Of a stretch of DNA of 21,419 nucleotides, positions 1-8,097 are shown piece after piece; positions within the stretch are counted from its first letter, which is position 1; each line of letters begins with the position of its first letter. Source of the stretch: JADKIH01 sp964486655 (lineage in GTDB: Bacteria; Bacteroidota; Bacteroidia; AKYH767-A; 2013-40CM-41-45); NCBI GenBank assembly GCA_964486655.1, contig CAZAON010000407.1, positions 1 to 21,419 of the forward strand. The letters are read 5' to 3'. Both the position numbers and the translations under genes were made by a program. The notes below the pieces were generated by a model, which worked only from the letters and a program-made list of their open reading frames with translations, was not told where the DNA came from and made no database searches.

Positions 1-2142
1 GGTGTATCGGGAGTTTATCAGCCGCAGACGCAAACTTCAACACTATTAAAGAGTATAAATTTCAAAGATTCAACTGTATTCCCGGACTGCCTTTTACCGC
101 AAGGAGAGTTTACTGCACACCTTTTATTAAACTATCCAAACAATAAATCTTATCAGTGTAATAATAAAGTTATAATAAATCAATCACCTCGAATTGAAAT
201 AGTCGGCGACTCTGCATTTTGTGAGGGGAAATATACCTATCTCCATGCAGTTGAAACCGCGACTAATTTCACCTGGTATAAAGATAATTTACTAATACCG
301 GGAACTTCACCTTTTCTTAAAGTTGAATCCGATGGAGATTATTTCTGTACTACATCAGGGGGAAATTGCGCGGGAACATCCGATACGATTCACATACATG
401 TTATGCCGAATCCCGCAGTTGATCTTAACGCTGTTTGTAATGGTAACGGAACGGCAACGATTAAAACAAATTTATTTCCGGCGGCATCTGTATCTACTGC
501 TATTGCCGGTCCGGGCGGATTAATTTACAGATGGAATACAGGCGACTCTACCGATCAGATAATTGTTACACCTCCAACTTCAAATACGGGATACAGAGTA
601 AATGTTACAAACCCTTATAACGGTTGTACCAAGACAGCGCAAATATTTTTAAAGTCGCCGTTAGCATCACCTTTAAACTCTACTATCACTATTAATCAAC
701 AACCGTCATCGCCATGTGCATCTGACGGATCTATTACTGCTTTTAATGGGAATACTCCTAATAATTATTTATGGTCTAACGGTGAGACAACACAAACTAT
801 TTCAGGATTGTCGTATGGGACATATACGGTTGCCATGAATGTCTGGGCAAGCGGATGCACAACTTATGATTCTGTCACCATTGGTACTCCGCCAACGGGC
901 GGACCAACAGTTACGTCTCAAATACAGGATGCATCATGTAGTAATTCAGCTGACGGAAGCATTAATCTTTCACTCAGCGGAGGTAATTCTCCGTTTTCTT
1001 TTTATTGGATAAATTTCCCTGATGATTCTGTTCATCATCCCTTCGACGAGGACCAATCAAATTTATTTCCCGGAATTTATACTGTTCAGATCAAAGATGC
1101 CGTTGGATGTATTTTTGAACATGATTTTTCAGTAAACGCAGCATATTCTGTTCCTCAGATAGAAACTATTTCGACAACTGCAGTAACCGGTTGTTCAAAC
1201 TCTGCAAATGGAAGCGCAACCGTAACATTGGTAACAGGAGGACTGCAGCCTTATGCATATTCATGGAATGATCCTCAGCATCAATCCGGAGTAACGGCAA
1301 ATTCGCTTGAAGCTGGATCTGTGCTTGTAACTGTAACAGATGCGAATGGGTGCAATGACAAGGCATTTGCAACTATTTCATCAATAGAATTGCCGATACA
1401 TGTTCAGTTAACAGACAGCAGCTTGAATGTTACAAGTTGTTTTGGAGCAGGTGATGGAAATTTATTTCTCAATATTGATGGAGGCAGCATTCCATATATT
1501 GTTTCTTCGCCATGGACAGCCGACAGCAACCTGGCATATCAAACCAATTTATCTGCGGGAGTTTACCCGGTTCAAATTACGGATGCAAATGGATGTGTTG
1601 AGAATGATACATTTATTGTTTCAGACAAACAACCGCTGGAAATATATACCTCGGCAAATCCTGCGACATGCGCAGGTTGTCAAAATGGTTCTATTAATGT
1701 TTCTTTTACGGGAGGTACATTTCCATTTCAGATATCCTGCCAGCCATCTAACGGAATTATTGTTAGAAACACGATACAAAATTTACCTGCAGGAATTTAT
1801 ACTGTCTGTGTAACCGATAAATTCGGCTGCATCAATTGCATTCAGGATACAATTACAGAGAGTTTACAGGGAATTTATTCTCCGGAGATGAATTCCTTTA
1901 TTACGGTGAGACCAAATCCCTTTTCAGATTTTACAAGAATTGAAATTTTTAACAGAAGTTCTTTCACGGGAAAATTTTCCATTTATGATGTTTCAAATAT
2001 TCTTATTCATACATCAAAAATATTCGCTCCTGAATTTATTATTCATGAAGAAAATATGTCGCCCGGAATTTATTTTTTGAAAATATGGGATGAACGATCA
2101 AGGCTAATCGGGGTAAAGAAGTTGGTATTGTTGAAGGAGTAA
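1..2142 (+). CDS. SprB-repeat / Ig-like surface protein with T9SS sorting domain (5' partial)
   Basis: The reading frame is open from base 1 with no stop, so the first in-frame ATG at 403 is internal and the gene starts left of the window; 713 residues are visible. Residues 1-230 look like Ig-like modules with paired cysteines. From about residue 230 there is one weak and then four clear SprB-type repeats (about 310-370, 395-451, 477-532, 554-610). Each starts with a Cys and an NGS/DGS turn, passes a GG-x-PF/PY segment and closes on a 'G-x-Y-x-V-x-V-x-D-x-x-G-C' strand. Residues 632-713 form a type A T9SS C-terminal domain ('VRPNPFSDF', later 'SPGIYFLKI'). SprB repeats are known from gliding-motility adhesins exported by T9SS. 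The protein is therefore probably exported through the outer membrane and attached to, or released from, the surface; an adhesin role is inference. The gene converges on the YihY gene with a 64-bp gap. Confidence 0.88.
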   Translation, partial: GVSGVYQPQTQTSTLLKSINFKDSTVFPDCLLPQGEFTAHLLLNYPNNKSYQCNNKVIINQSPRIEIVGDSAFCEGKYTYLHAVETATNFTWYKDNLLIPGTSPFLKVESDGDYFCTTSGGNCAGTSDTIHIHVMPNPAVDLNAVCNGNGTATIKTNLFPAASVSTAIAGPGGLIYRWNTGDSTDQIIVTPPTSNTGYRVNVTNPYNGCTKTAQIFLKSPLASPLNSTITINQQPSSPCASDGSITAFNGNTPNNYLWSNGETTQTISGLSYGTYTVAMNVWASGCTTYDSVTIGTPPTGGPTVTSQIQDASCSNSADGSINLSLSGGNSPFSFYWINFPDDSVHHPFDEDQSNLFPGIYTVQIKDAVGCIFEHDFSVNAAYSVPQIETISTTAVTGCSNSANGSATVTLVTGGLQPYAYSWNDPQHQSGVTANSLEAGSVLVTVTDANGCNDKAFATISSIELPIHVQLTDSSLNVTSCFGAGDGNLFLNIDGGSIPYIVSSPWTADSNLAYQTNLSAGVYPVQITDANGCVENDTFIVSDKQPLEIYTSANPATCAGCQNGSINVSFTGGTFPFQISCQPSNGIIVRNTIQNLPAGIYTVCVTDKFGCINCIQDTITESLQGIYSPEMNSFITVRPNPFSDFTRIEIFNRSSFTGKFSIYDVSNILIHTSKIFAPEFIIHEENMSPGIYFLKIWDERSRLIGVKKLVLLKE

Positions 2143-2206
2143 TACTTTAGAATTGGAAGTATAATTCATAAGAAAATGAGAACAGCCAAATGCTGTCGGA
2201 GACGTC

Positions 2207-3100
2207 CTATATTTTTACTTTAATCACCTGCTCCGAATATTCGTTCGGAATGATTTTATCACCATGAATTTCGGCATAAACCTTTGTAAACTCTGCTCCG
2301 AAATAAAGAATGATGGCCGAATAATAAACCCAAACGAAAATCAGAATGATGGAACCGGCTGCTTCATAAGCTGAAACAACAGATGTAGAGCTCAGGTATG
2401 CGCCAATTGCAAATTTGCCAATCATAAAAAGAAACGAAGTAAACGAAGCTCCAATAATGCAATCTTTCAATACCACTTTTCCATCGGGCAATGATTTAAA
2501 AATTACTGTAAAAAGTAGGGCAATTATCAGAAAAATGATAAGCAGGTTTATTCCGTAAAAAAGATATACCGTTTCTTCCGGAAATTTTTCAATTAATCTT
2601 TTGCTTAGGATATCGACTATGGAATTTACGATTAATCCGACCAATAAAAGGAAGCCCATAGACCCTATCATTGAAAAAGACATGAGCCGGTTTTTAATAA
2701 ACTTGACTAAACCCTTTTTGGGTTTCGCTCTGATTCCCCAAATGTAATTTATAGAATCCTGAATTTCCGAAAACACTCCCGAAGCACCAATGATTAAAAC
2801 GATTACCCCAAATGTAGTAGCAAATGTACTGCTGCCATGCAGCTTTACATTTTTGATAATTTCCTGAATTCGTAAAGCAACTTCATTGCCCATGAAGCCG
2901 TTGATCTGACTGAAAACTTCTCCACGAACAGCCTCTTCTCCAAAGAAAAATCCACTGATGCTGATAATAATAATTAAAAGAGGCGGCAAGGAAAAAATTG
3001 TGTAATATGACAATGCGGCACTTAATTTCATACCGTTGTCTTCTAAAAATCCGTTGAAGGATTCTTTAAGCAGAAATCCGAATTGCCGTAATTTCCTCAC
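2207..3100 (-). CDS. YihY/BrkB family inner-membrane protein
   Basis: This 297-residue protein is typical of the YihY/virulence-factor BrkB family (old name RNase BN, since shown not to be the nuclease). It has a cytoplasmic N-terminus with 'DNGMKLSAALSYYTIFSLPP', which is the family signature around the first membrane segment. About six hydrophobic segments follow (near residues 28-52, 95-115, 135-165, 180-205, 215-235, 245-270), with the family-like 'WVYYSAIILYFGAEFTKVY' near the end. The start is GTG at 3100-3098, and its first bases overlap the TGA of the upstream HMA gene (GTGA, 4 bp), so the two are almost certainly cotranscribed and translationally coupled. Molecular function in this family is unsettled; a transport or envelope role is inference. 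Confidence 0.9.
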   Translation of the reverse strand: MRKLRQFGFLLKESFNGFLEDNGMKLSAALSYYTIFSLPPLLIIIISISGFFFGEEAVRGEVFSQINGFMGNEVALRIQEIIKNVKLHGSSTFATTFGVIVLIIGASGVFSEIQDSINYIWGIRAKPKKGLVKFIKNRLMSFSMIGSMGFLLLVGLIVNSIVDILSKRLIEKFPEETVYLFYGINLLIIFLIIALLFTVIFKSLPDGKVVLKDCIIGASFTSFLFMIGKFAIGAYLSSTSVVSAYEAAGSIILIFVWVYYSAIILYFGAEFTKVYAEIHGDKIIPNEYSEQVIKVKI

Positions 3101-3447
3101 TTCTTTTTACAGCATTCATCCAAATTATCATAGGCTACTGGATCGGCTTTTACCTCGTCGGCATCAAATCCATATTTGGAAATTTTCTCACGAATCTTTT
3201 CCGGTGAAGTTTTCTTCGGATTATAAGTCACAGTAATTGTCATCGCCGTTTCATCAAGCTTAACGAGTTTAATACCTTTTTCAAAACCAAGGTCTTTTTC
3301 AATTTTACCGCCACAGCTTCCGCAATCTTTACAGTGATCACAATAAATATTTGTTTTAATAACTATGGTATCCGAATTTGTTACAGCTAACGATCTTAAG
3401 GATAAAAATGCGATAAACAGAATTGATAAGATGATGACTTTTCTCAT
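3097..3447 (-). CDS. Secreted heavy-metal-associated (HMA) domain protein, Cys-rich
   Basis: This 116-residue protein has a signal peptide (hydrophobic residues 4-20, cleavage near 'SLA|VTNS') and one ferredoxin-like HMA fold, residues about 27-95. The metal-binding loop is unusual: cysteines at 36, 39, 42 and 45 give C-x2-C-x2-C-x2-C instead of the single CxxC of copper chaperones. The C-terminus adds a CC pair (112-113) followed by lysines. HMA domains bind soft metals such as Cu(I) or Zn; periplasmic location follows from the signal peptide. It lies 131 bp downstream of the TonB-dependent receptor on the same strand and overlaps the YihY gene by 4 bp. A role in handling metal brought in by the receptor is plausible inference. 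The specific metal cannot be read from the sequence. Confidence 0.85.
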   Translation of the reverse strand: MRKVIILSILFIAFLSLRSLAVTNSDTIVIKTNIYCDHCKDCGSCGGKIEKDLGFEKGIKLVKLDETAMTITVTYNPKKTSPEKIREKISKYGFDADEVKADPVAYDNLDECCKKK

Positions 3448-3578
3448 ATTTTTTTAGAATGTATGTAAATGTCGTGAAAAAACATGAATCGTCAATGAAA
3501 GATTTGTCAGACTCCCTCATAAACCATACACACCTATTGAGAAATCCATACTTGGCTTGTTAAGAGGCAGGTAATGTC

Positions 3579-5816
3579 TTAGGAATTTCTGTATCCGAAT
3601 TTCACTCCGACAAACAGATGTCTTCCCGCGCCATTTATACCACTTGCAAACGCCCTGTATTGTGTATCAAGAATATTATCAATACCTCCATTAATTGATA
3701 ATAGTTTCGAAATTTTAAATGCTCCGTGTAAATTTAAAGTTATCCAGGCAGGCATACCGTCCGGCGTTGCATATTGTTCATTGTCTTCTCCGTTAAGATA
3801 ATAATCTTCGATTCGTTTCCAGGAATTGTAATTAACAAAGAACTGAACATTAAGTTTGTTAGATGTATACTGCGTTTGAAAGTGCAACAAAAAAGGAGGA
3901 ATATGATCAAGCGGAGCATCAACACTGTCTGTTTCAATTCTTCCATATGTATAATTTGCCGAAACAGAGGAATTAAATTTTGCCGAATGATGGCAGTTTA
4001 ATGAAGAAGAGAATCCCAATAAATATGCCTTGCCTTCATTCTGATTTGCAAATACGGCGCTGTTTGTTCCTTCGTACATTATGGAATCACTTCCCTCAAA
4101 TGTATAAGGCGAGGTTACAATCGCATCAAAATATCTTGTATAATAAAGAGCATTCTCCCAGTAATATTTCTCTCGGATTACACTTGCAAACCCTAATTCC
4201 ACATTTATAGTTTTTTCGGGTTTAAGATCAGAGTTGGGTACAATCACACTTCCGGGCGCTGACTCAAATACCTTACTCAGGTCATCAATGTTAGGAACAC
4301 GAAATCCTGTAGAGACAAGTAAAGAATATTTTATTTTTTCATTCGGACAAAGAATAAGTCCGGCATTCCCCGAATAGACCATATTATTTTGCTTAACCTC
4401 GCTGTACGGAAAATCGTAAAATGATTTATCAACAAACGTTGAGTACAATGTTGAGTACCCCAAACGTATACCATCAACCAAACTGAACCGCTGATTAATT
4501 TTATATGTATGGGACCAATAAACGGCGAAGTTCGACATCGTATTTGTTCCATCCGGATAACGCGTACTCTGATCACTGATTTCACCGGTTACAATATTTT
4601 CTTTGTTCGCTGTGGATTTTAATGAATTGTATTGAGCCTCAAATCCGACCCGAATTATTTGTTTTCGTAATACACGTCGTAAATCCAGATTAACACCGGC
4701 AACACTAACATCTTCTGTCCGGTGATTTATATTATCGTTTTTGTATCTCCGATCATGGCGACTTTCACGAACTTTCTGGTAGTTTACACCTATGTGACAT
4801 GACTGAAAGAATCCGGAATCACTTTTAATATTTAAATCATATGCGGCAAGCAACCTCATTTGAGGACCATAATACCATTCCGCATAACGCAATCCACTTC
4901 CCGAAGGATCAGTCAAACGATCATATCTCGGAACATCGGTACTGGTAGAATACTGCAGATTAAGTCTGTGTTGAAGATGATCATTTTTCTTGTAACTTAT
5001 TTTTTCTGAAAAATTATATTGAGTGTATCCGGAGAATTTTTGCAGGTATGGATCATCATTTACAATAAGCGAATCAACATTATTGATTCGCTCAACATAC
5101 ATCGGTCTTTCACCATATGTTGAATCGTAAAATGGATTTTTACTTTCACCGGATCTTAAATCCTCAAACCTTGAGATACTAAAAGTGCTTAATGAAGCAA
5201 AATCTTTACCACCGATATTGAAATCAGCATAACCACATAGTTCATCATTTGTACTTCCATACCTTGTAAATGCATTTACTTCAACGTGTTTTTTTTCGCG
5301 GTTAAAGGAATGAACCGGGTTCTTTGTATATAAATGTATTACTCCGCCCAATGCATCACTTCCATACATCGTTGAAGAGGGTCCGTATAATACTTCCGCT
5401 TTTTCAAGATTTGAGTTGTCGACTGTAATAATATTCTGAAGATGGCCTGCACGATAAATCAGATTGTTCATCCTTACTCCGTCAATTACAAGCAATATCC
5501 GGCTGGCTTCGAATCCCCGGAGAATGGGACTCCCGCCGCCTTGCTGACTTTTCTGTACAAATGCACTTCCCGAATTTGAAAGTATATCGGCAGTAGTTTG
5601 TGACTGGAGAAATGAAATTTCAGCACTGTTGATTATTTTTACCTGTTGTGCAACGGTTCTCTTAATTTCAACCCCCTTGTTTACTGAAACTACAACTTCG
5701 TCCAGATCAACAGTCTTTGAAGTTGTATCGCTAGTACCACCCTGGCTATAACCCAATGTAACGAGTACACAATTGAAGAAAAGAAAAATTGGAATTATGA
5801 GCGGATTTTTAATCAT
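3579..5816 (-). CDS. TonB-dependent outer-membrane receptor (heme/metal-type)
   Basis: A 745-residue receptor. I chose ATG 5816-5814 because it opens directly onto a signal peptide ('MIKNPLIIPIFLFFNCVLV', cleavage near 'GYSQ'). The same frame stays open up to 5960, but those 48 extra residues would bury the signal. A TonB-box-like 'DEVVV' lies at 39-43. The plug domain (about 55-165) contains 'GSPILRGFEASR' (95), 'DGVRMNN' (112) and 'GPSSTMYGSDALGG' (145). The remainder is a 22-strand-type barrel. 'FRVPNIDDL' (505) and 'PNSDLKPE' (527) match the FRAP and NPDL boxes of heme/hemoglobin receptors, but the stretch between them has no histidine, unlike classical heme receptors where a His there is important. 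The substrate could thus be heme, a siderophore or another metal complex. Downstream genes are HMA and YihY; a Crp/Fnr regulator is divergent, about 185 bp away. Confidence 0.92.
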   Translation of the reverse strand: MIKNPLIIPIFLFFNCVLVTLGYSQGGTSDTTSKTVDLDEVVVSVNKGVEIKRTVAQQVKIINSAEISFLQSQTTADILSNSGSAFVQKSQQGGGSPILRGFEASRILLVIDGVRMNNLIYRAGHLQNIITVDNSNLEKAEVLYGPSSTMYGSDALGGVIHLYTKNPVHSFNREKKHVEVNAFTRYGSTNDELCGYADFNIGGKDFASLSTFSISRFEDLRSGESKNPFYDSTYGERPMYVERINNVDSLIVNDDPYLQKFSGYTQYNFSEKISYKKNDHLQHRLNLQYSTSTDVPRYDRLTDPSGSGLRYAEWYYGPQMRLLAAYDLNIKSDSGFFQSCHIGVNYQKVRESRHDRRYKNDNINHRTEDVSVAGVNLDLRRVLRKQIIRVGFEAQYNSLKSTANKENIVTGEISDQSTRYPDGTNTMSNFAVYWSHTYKINQRFSLVDGIRLGYSTLYSTFVDKSFYDFPYSEVKQNNMVYSGNAGLILCPNEKIKYSLLVSTGFRVPNIDDLSKVFESAPGSVIVPNSDLKPEKTINVELGFASVIREKYYWENALYYTRYFDAIVTSPYTFEGSDSIMYEGTNSAVFANQNEGKAYLLGFSSSLNCHHSAKFNSSVSANYTYGRIETDSVDAPLDHIPPFLLHFQTQYTSNKLNVQFFVNYNSWKRIEDYYLNGEDNEQYATPDGMPAWITLNLHGAFKISKLLSINGGIDNILDTQYRAFASGINGAGRHLFVGVKFGYRNS

Positions 5817-5939
5817 TAGGCAAAATAATAATAATATTTTTATACTCCCAGTAAACTTGGATATCGTCACCCGGTCATTTGTAAAGTGTCCCCTCAATAC
5901 CGCTTGGGGGCCAATAATTGTTGATTGAGAATGATATAA

Positions 5940-5971
5940 TTTGCTCCTTATATCAGGCAATCGTATTTTTG
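5940..5971 (+). promoter_or_regulatory. Bacteroidota-type promoter of the Crp/Fnr gene
   Basis: TTTG at 5940-5943 (-33 element), 20-base spacer, TATTTTTG at 5964-5971, an exact match to the -7 consensus TAnnTTTG. The expected transcription start is near 5978, giving a leader of about 24 bases before ATG 6002. The site lies in the divergent region shared with the TonB-dependent receptor. Confidence 0.6.
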
Positions 5972-6001
5972 TTTATTAGAGGTTCCCTATAGCTATTGTT
6001 T

Positions 6002-6571
6002 ATGAATGAGGATTTAATTCAAAACATTTTCGGACTATCGGAAAATTCATTTGCTGAGTGGAAGAAGTTATTCACTCTTAAAACCTTTCAGCCTGATGAA
6101 ATTGTTATTAAGGCCGGGCTTAAAAACAAGTCGGAGTATTTTATCCTTGATGGGTTTTGCAGAAGTTTTGTATATAATCCTGATGGGGAAGAGATAACAC
6201 TATCTTTTTACAAAAGAGCGGATGTATTGTCTCCTCACATAATCAGAACAAAGAACAATATTTCACTCTTAAATTATCAGGCGTTAACTGAACTTAAAAT
6301 TGTGGAATTTGAGGCGGAGAAGTTTTTAAACCTCATGATACATAATCTGGAAATAAGGGAATTTGGCAATTCTGTTTTAAAAAATGAGCTGGTTCAAAAG
6401 ACCGAAAGGGAAATTGCTTTAGCTTCTCATACGGCCAGCGAAAGGTTGCAGAAATTCAGAGAAGACTACGGAATACTGGAAAATCTCATTCCGCACCCGA
6501 TTATTGCCTCTTACTTGGGAATTACCAACGTTTCTTTAAGCCGTCTTCGGGGTCAGTCTAAGAATAAATAA
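6002..6571 (+). CDS. Crp/Fnr family transcriptional regulator
   Basis: A regulator of 189 residues from ATG 6002; a TTG six bases upstream (5996) is in frame but less likely. Residues about 1-115 form the cyclic-nucleotide-binding beta-roll ('EYFILDGFCRSFVYNPDGEE'), and about 135-185 the winged helix with recognition region 'IIASYLGITNVSLSRLRGQ'. The conserved Arg-containing phosphate-binding cassette of cAMP-binding CRP is not evident, so the effector is probably not cAMP. There is also no Cys cluster as in FNR. This short type is common in Bacteroidota. It is transcribed away from the TonB-dependent receptor and is followed 77 bp later by a small barrel protein gene, so it may control one or both; that is inference from position only. 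Confidence 0.9.
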   Translation: MNEDLIQNIFGLSENSFAEWKKLFTLKTFQPDEIVIKAGLKNKSEYFILDGFCRSFVYNPDGEEITLSFYKRADVLSPHIIRTKNNISLLNYQALTELKIVEFEAEKFLNLMIHNLEIREFGNSVLKNELVQKTEREIALASHTASERLQKFREDYGILENLIPHPIIASYLGITNVSLSRLRGQSKNK

Positions 6572-6648
6572 CACTTTTTATCATTTGTTAATGGAAGTCG
6601 GATTTGACTGCAGGTTCTTTGTGGTCATAATTCAAAAGCATACAACAA

Positions 6649-7242
6649 ATGAAAAAGATTCTGATCGCACTGTTCACAATTGCCTGCTTCAACGCCAGAG
6701 CAAAAGAAGATTCACTAATTTCAGCAACTAAAAATTATATTTCTGTTGAAATAGACCCTACACCGTTTATATTCGGAGGTTATTCTTTCAGCCTTAAATA
6801 TAGTCCGGCCGCAAACAGCCACCTGTCTTTCATGGGCTCTGTCTACAGTTCCGAATTGCCCGATAATCTTTTGTCAAAAGAGAACTATGATAACGGATTC
6901 AGGGATGTTAAGTTAAATACCTGTTATGCTTTTTTTGCCGATTATTTTTTGAGAAGTAACAGAACCGGATTTCATTTTGGTCCGTCAGCATTCTACTATT
7001 CAAAAACAATTGGCATGGAGGAAACAAATAGTAAGATGAACTTTAAAAGTATTTATCCGAATGTAAGAGTCGGTTATCTGTTCCATCCGTTTTGCGGAAA
7101 AGGATTCTATTTGAATCCCTGGGTTAATTTCGGCAAAGAGATTATCGTTGATGGTGATGAATCCCTGAGTGGAATCAATTATTCAACAAAAGGAATGTCA
7201 TATATAGTGGCAATTCATCTGGGATATAGGGTAACATTTTAA
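6649..7242 (+). CDS. Small outer-membrane beta-barrel protein, function unknown
   Basis: I do not recognise a named family for these 197 residues. There is a signal peptide ('MKKILIALFTIACFNARA', cleavage before KEDS). Alternating hydrophobic/polar strands then run to the end: 'ISVEIDPTPFIFGGYSFSLKY', 'GFHFGPSAFYYSK', 'YPNVRVGYLF', 'FYLNPWVNFGKE'. The last strand, 'YIVAIHLGYRVTF', ends in Phe, the usual outer-membrane-insertion signal of barrel proteins. The length fits an 8-stranded barrel, possibly with a closing 'DUF3575-like' fold, but I cannot assign it. It follows the Crp/Fnr regulator in the same direction and converges on rluE with a 49-bp gap. Confidence 0.75.
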   Translation: MKKILIALFTIACFNARAKEDSLISATKNYISVEIDPTPFIFGGYSFSLKYSPAANSHLSFMGSVYSSELPDNLLSKENYDNGFRDVKLNTCYAFFADYFLRSNRTGFHFGPSAFYYSKTIGMEETNSKMNFKSIYPNVRVGYLFHPFCGKGFYLNPWVNFGKEIIVDGDESLSGINYSTKGMSYIVAIHLGYRVTF

Positions 7243-7291
7243 GGGAACATCTAATTTACCAAATGATTTTCCGTTTCAACCGTAATTTGAA

Positions 7292-7861
7292 TCAGGTAAA
7301 ATCAAATCCTTCAACTTCTCTCACGATTCCGGGTTGCATGTCACCAAGAAAAATATTTCCGACACGTACTCTAACCAATCGCAAAGTGGGTAATCCCACA
7401 GCGGCAGTCATTTTCCGAACCTGCCTGTATTTGCCCTCTGTCAGAGTAATCGAAATCCAGCTTGTCGGTCCATGCCTGTCATCCCTTATTTTTCGGGTTC
7501 TGACTGCAAATCCGGGATCTTTATTTAATGCGAATGCTTTGCAGGGTTTGGTAATGTACTTTACATCACGTATTCCGATTTCAACACCGGTTTGAAGTCT
7601 TGAAATGGTTTCATCATCCGCAATTCCGTCTACTTGCGCGTAATATTCTTTTTCAATTTTTTTCCCTCTAACAATTTCACTCATCATTCCGGAAGTTGTG
7701 AGCAATAAAAGCCCCTCACTGTCCTCGTCTAACCGGCCAATAGCCATAGTTCCTTCCGGGAAATCATATAATTCACCCAAAAGCTTTTTCTTTGGTTGAT
7801 CACCAACGAATTGAGAAAGATAGCCATATGGCTTATGAATGATAAAATGACGATGCTGCAT
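7292..7861 (-). CDS. rluE: 23S rRNA pseudouridine synthase, RsuA/RluE type
   Basis: A 189-residue enzyme of the RsuA/RluB/E/F family, which isomerises uridine to pseudouridine in rRNA. It lacks the N-terminal S4 domain and opens directly on 'FIIHKPYGYLSQF', as RluE does (RluE modifies U2457 of E. coli 23S rRNA). The catalytic Asp is D45 in 'GRLDEDSEGLLLLT'. Further family motifs are 'KEYYAQV' (72 region) and 'ITLTEGKYRQVRKM' near residue 137. The length matches the short RluE-type enzymes. It is a single gene, convergent with the barrel protein and divergent from the cytochrome gene. Assignment to RluE rather than RluF/RluB rests on size and the missing S4 domain. Confidence 0.92.
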   Translation of the reverse strand: MQHRHFIIHKPYGYLSQFVGDQPKKKLLGELYDFPEGTMAIGRLDEDSEGLLLLTTSGMMSEIVRGKKIEKEYYAQVDGIADDETISRLQTGVEIGIRDVKYITKPCKAFALNKDPGFAVRTRKIRDDRHGPTSWISITLTEGKYRQVRKMTAAVGLPTLRLVRVRVGNIFLGDMQPGIVREVEGFDFT

Positions 7862-7906
7862 AAAAATTTATCCGGCGCAAAAATAAGAATTGTAAATTCC
7901 GGAATT

Positions 7907-7940
7907 CAAAGATATTTACACTTTAAAAATTTGTTGCAAA
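7907..7940 (-). promoter_or_regulatory. Putative promoter of rluE
   Basis: Read on the minus strand: TTTG (complement of 7937-7940), 22-base spacer, TATCTTTG (complement of 7907-7914), an exact TAnnTTTG. This gives a leader of roughly 40 bases before the rluE ATG at 7861. The spacer is slightly long. A second exact -7 octamer, TAGATTTG, lies at 8018-8025 on the same strand without a -33 element. Confidence 0.4.
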
Positions 7941-7959
7941 CTTTTACCAATCACACTTG

Positions 7960-7977
7960 ACCCGAAACCATTCGGGT
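7960..7977. repeat. Short perfect hairpin between rluE and the cytochrome gene
   Basis: ACCCGAA / TTCGGGT, a 7-bp perfect stem with a 4-base loop (ACCA). It lies upstream of both divergent genes and has no T-tract, so it is not a terminator; an operator or chance palindrome are both possible. Confidence 0.4.
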
Positions 7978-8097
7978 TTCCGAAAAATTGCTCAACAGAA
8001 AAAGGAGTTGCATGTACCAAATCTAAGGTATTTTATTTTTATCTAATTATTTTAAATTTTAACCTATTTTGCAACTCGATTATTCTCATAGTGTCCG

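Noticed and set aside
1166..1813. Overlapping ORFs of 68 and 128 residues in the SprB-repeat region
   Set aside because: They shadow a repetitive real coding frame and have no recognisable features.
2182..2196. ACAGC-CAAAT-GCTGT hairpin between the convergent SprB-type and YihY genes as a terminator
   Set aside because: The stem is only 5 bp and no T-tract follows directly; too weak to call.
5817..5960. 48-residue N-terminal extension of the TonB-dependent receptor frame
   Set aside because: It would place the clear signal peptide in the middle of the protein; ATG 5816 gives a normal secretion signal.
7254..7303. TTTACC ... GGTAAA inverted repeat between the barrel protein gene and rluE
   Set aside because: Six-bp arms with a loop of more than 35 bases that run into the rluE coding region; likely chance.
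8065..8071. TATTTTG as a promoter for the cytochrome gene
   Set aside because: It is one base short of TAnnTTTG and no TTTG lies at the -33 distance.
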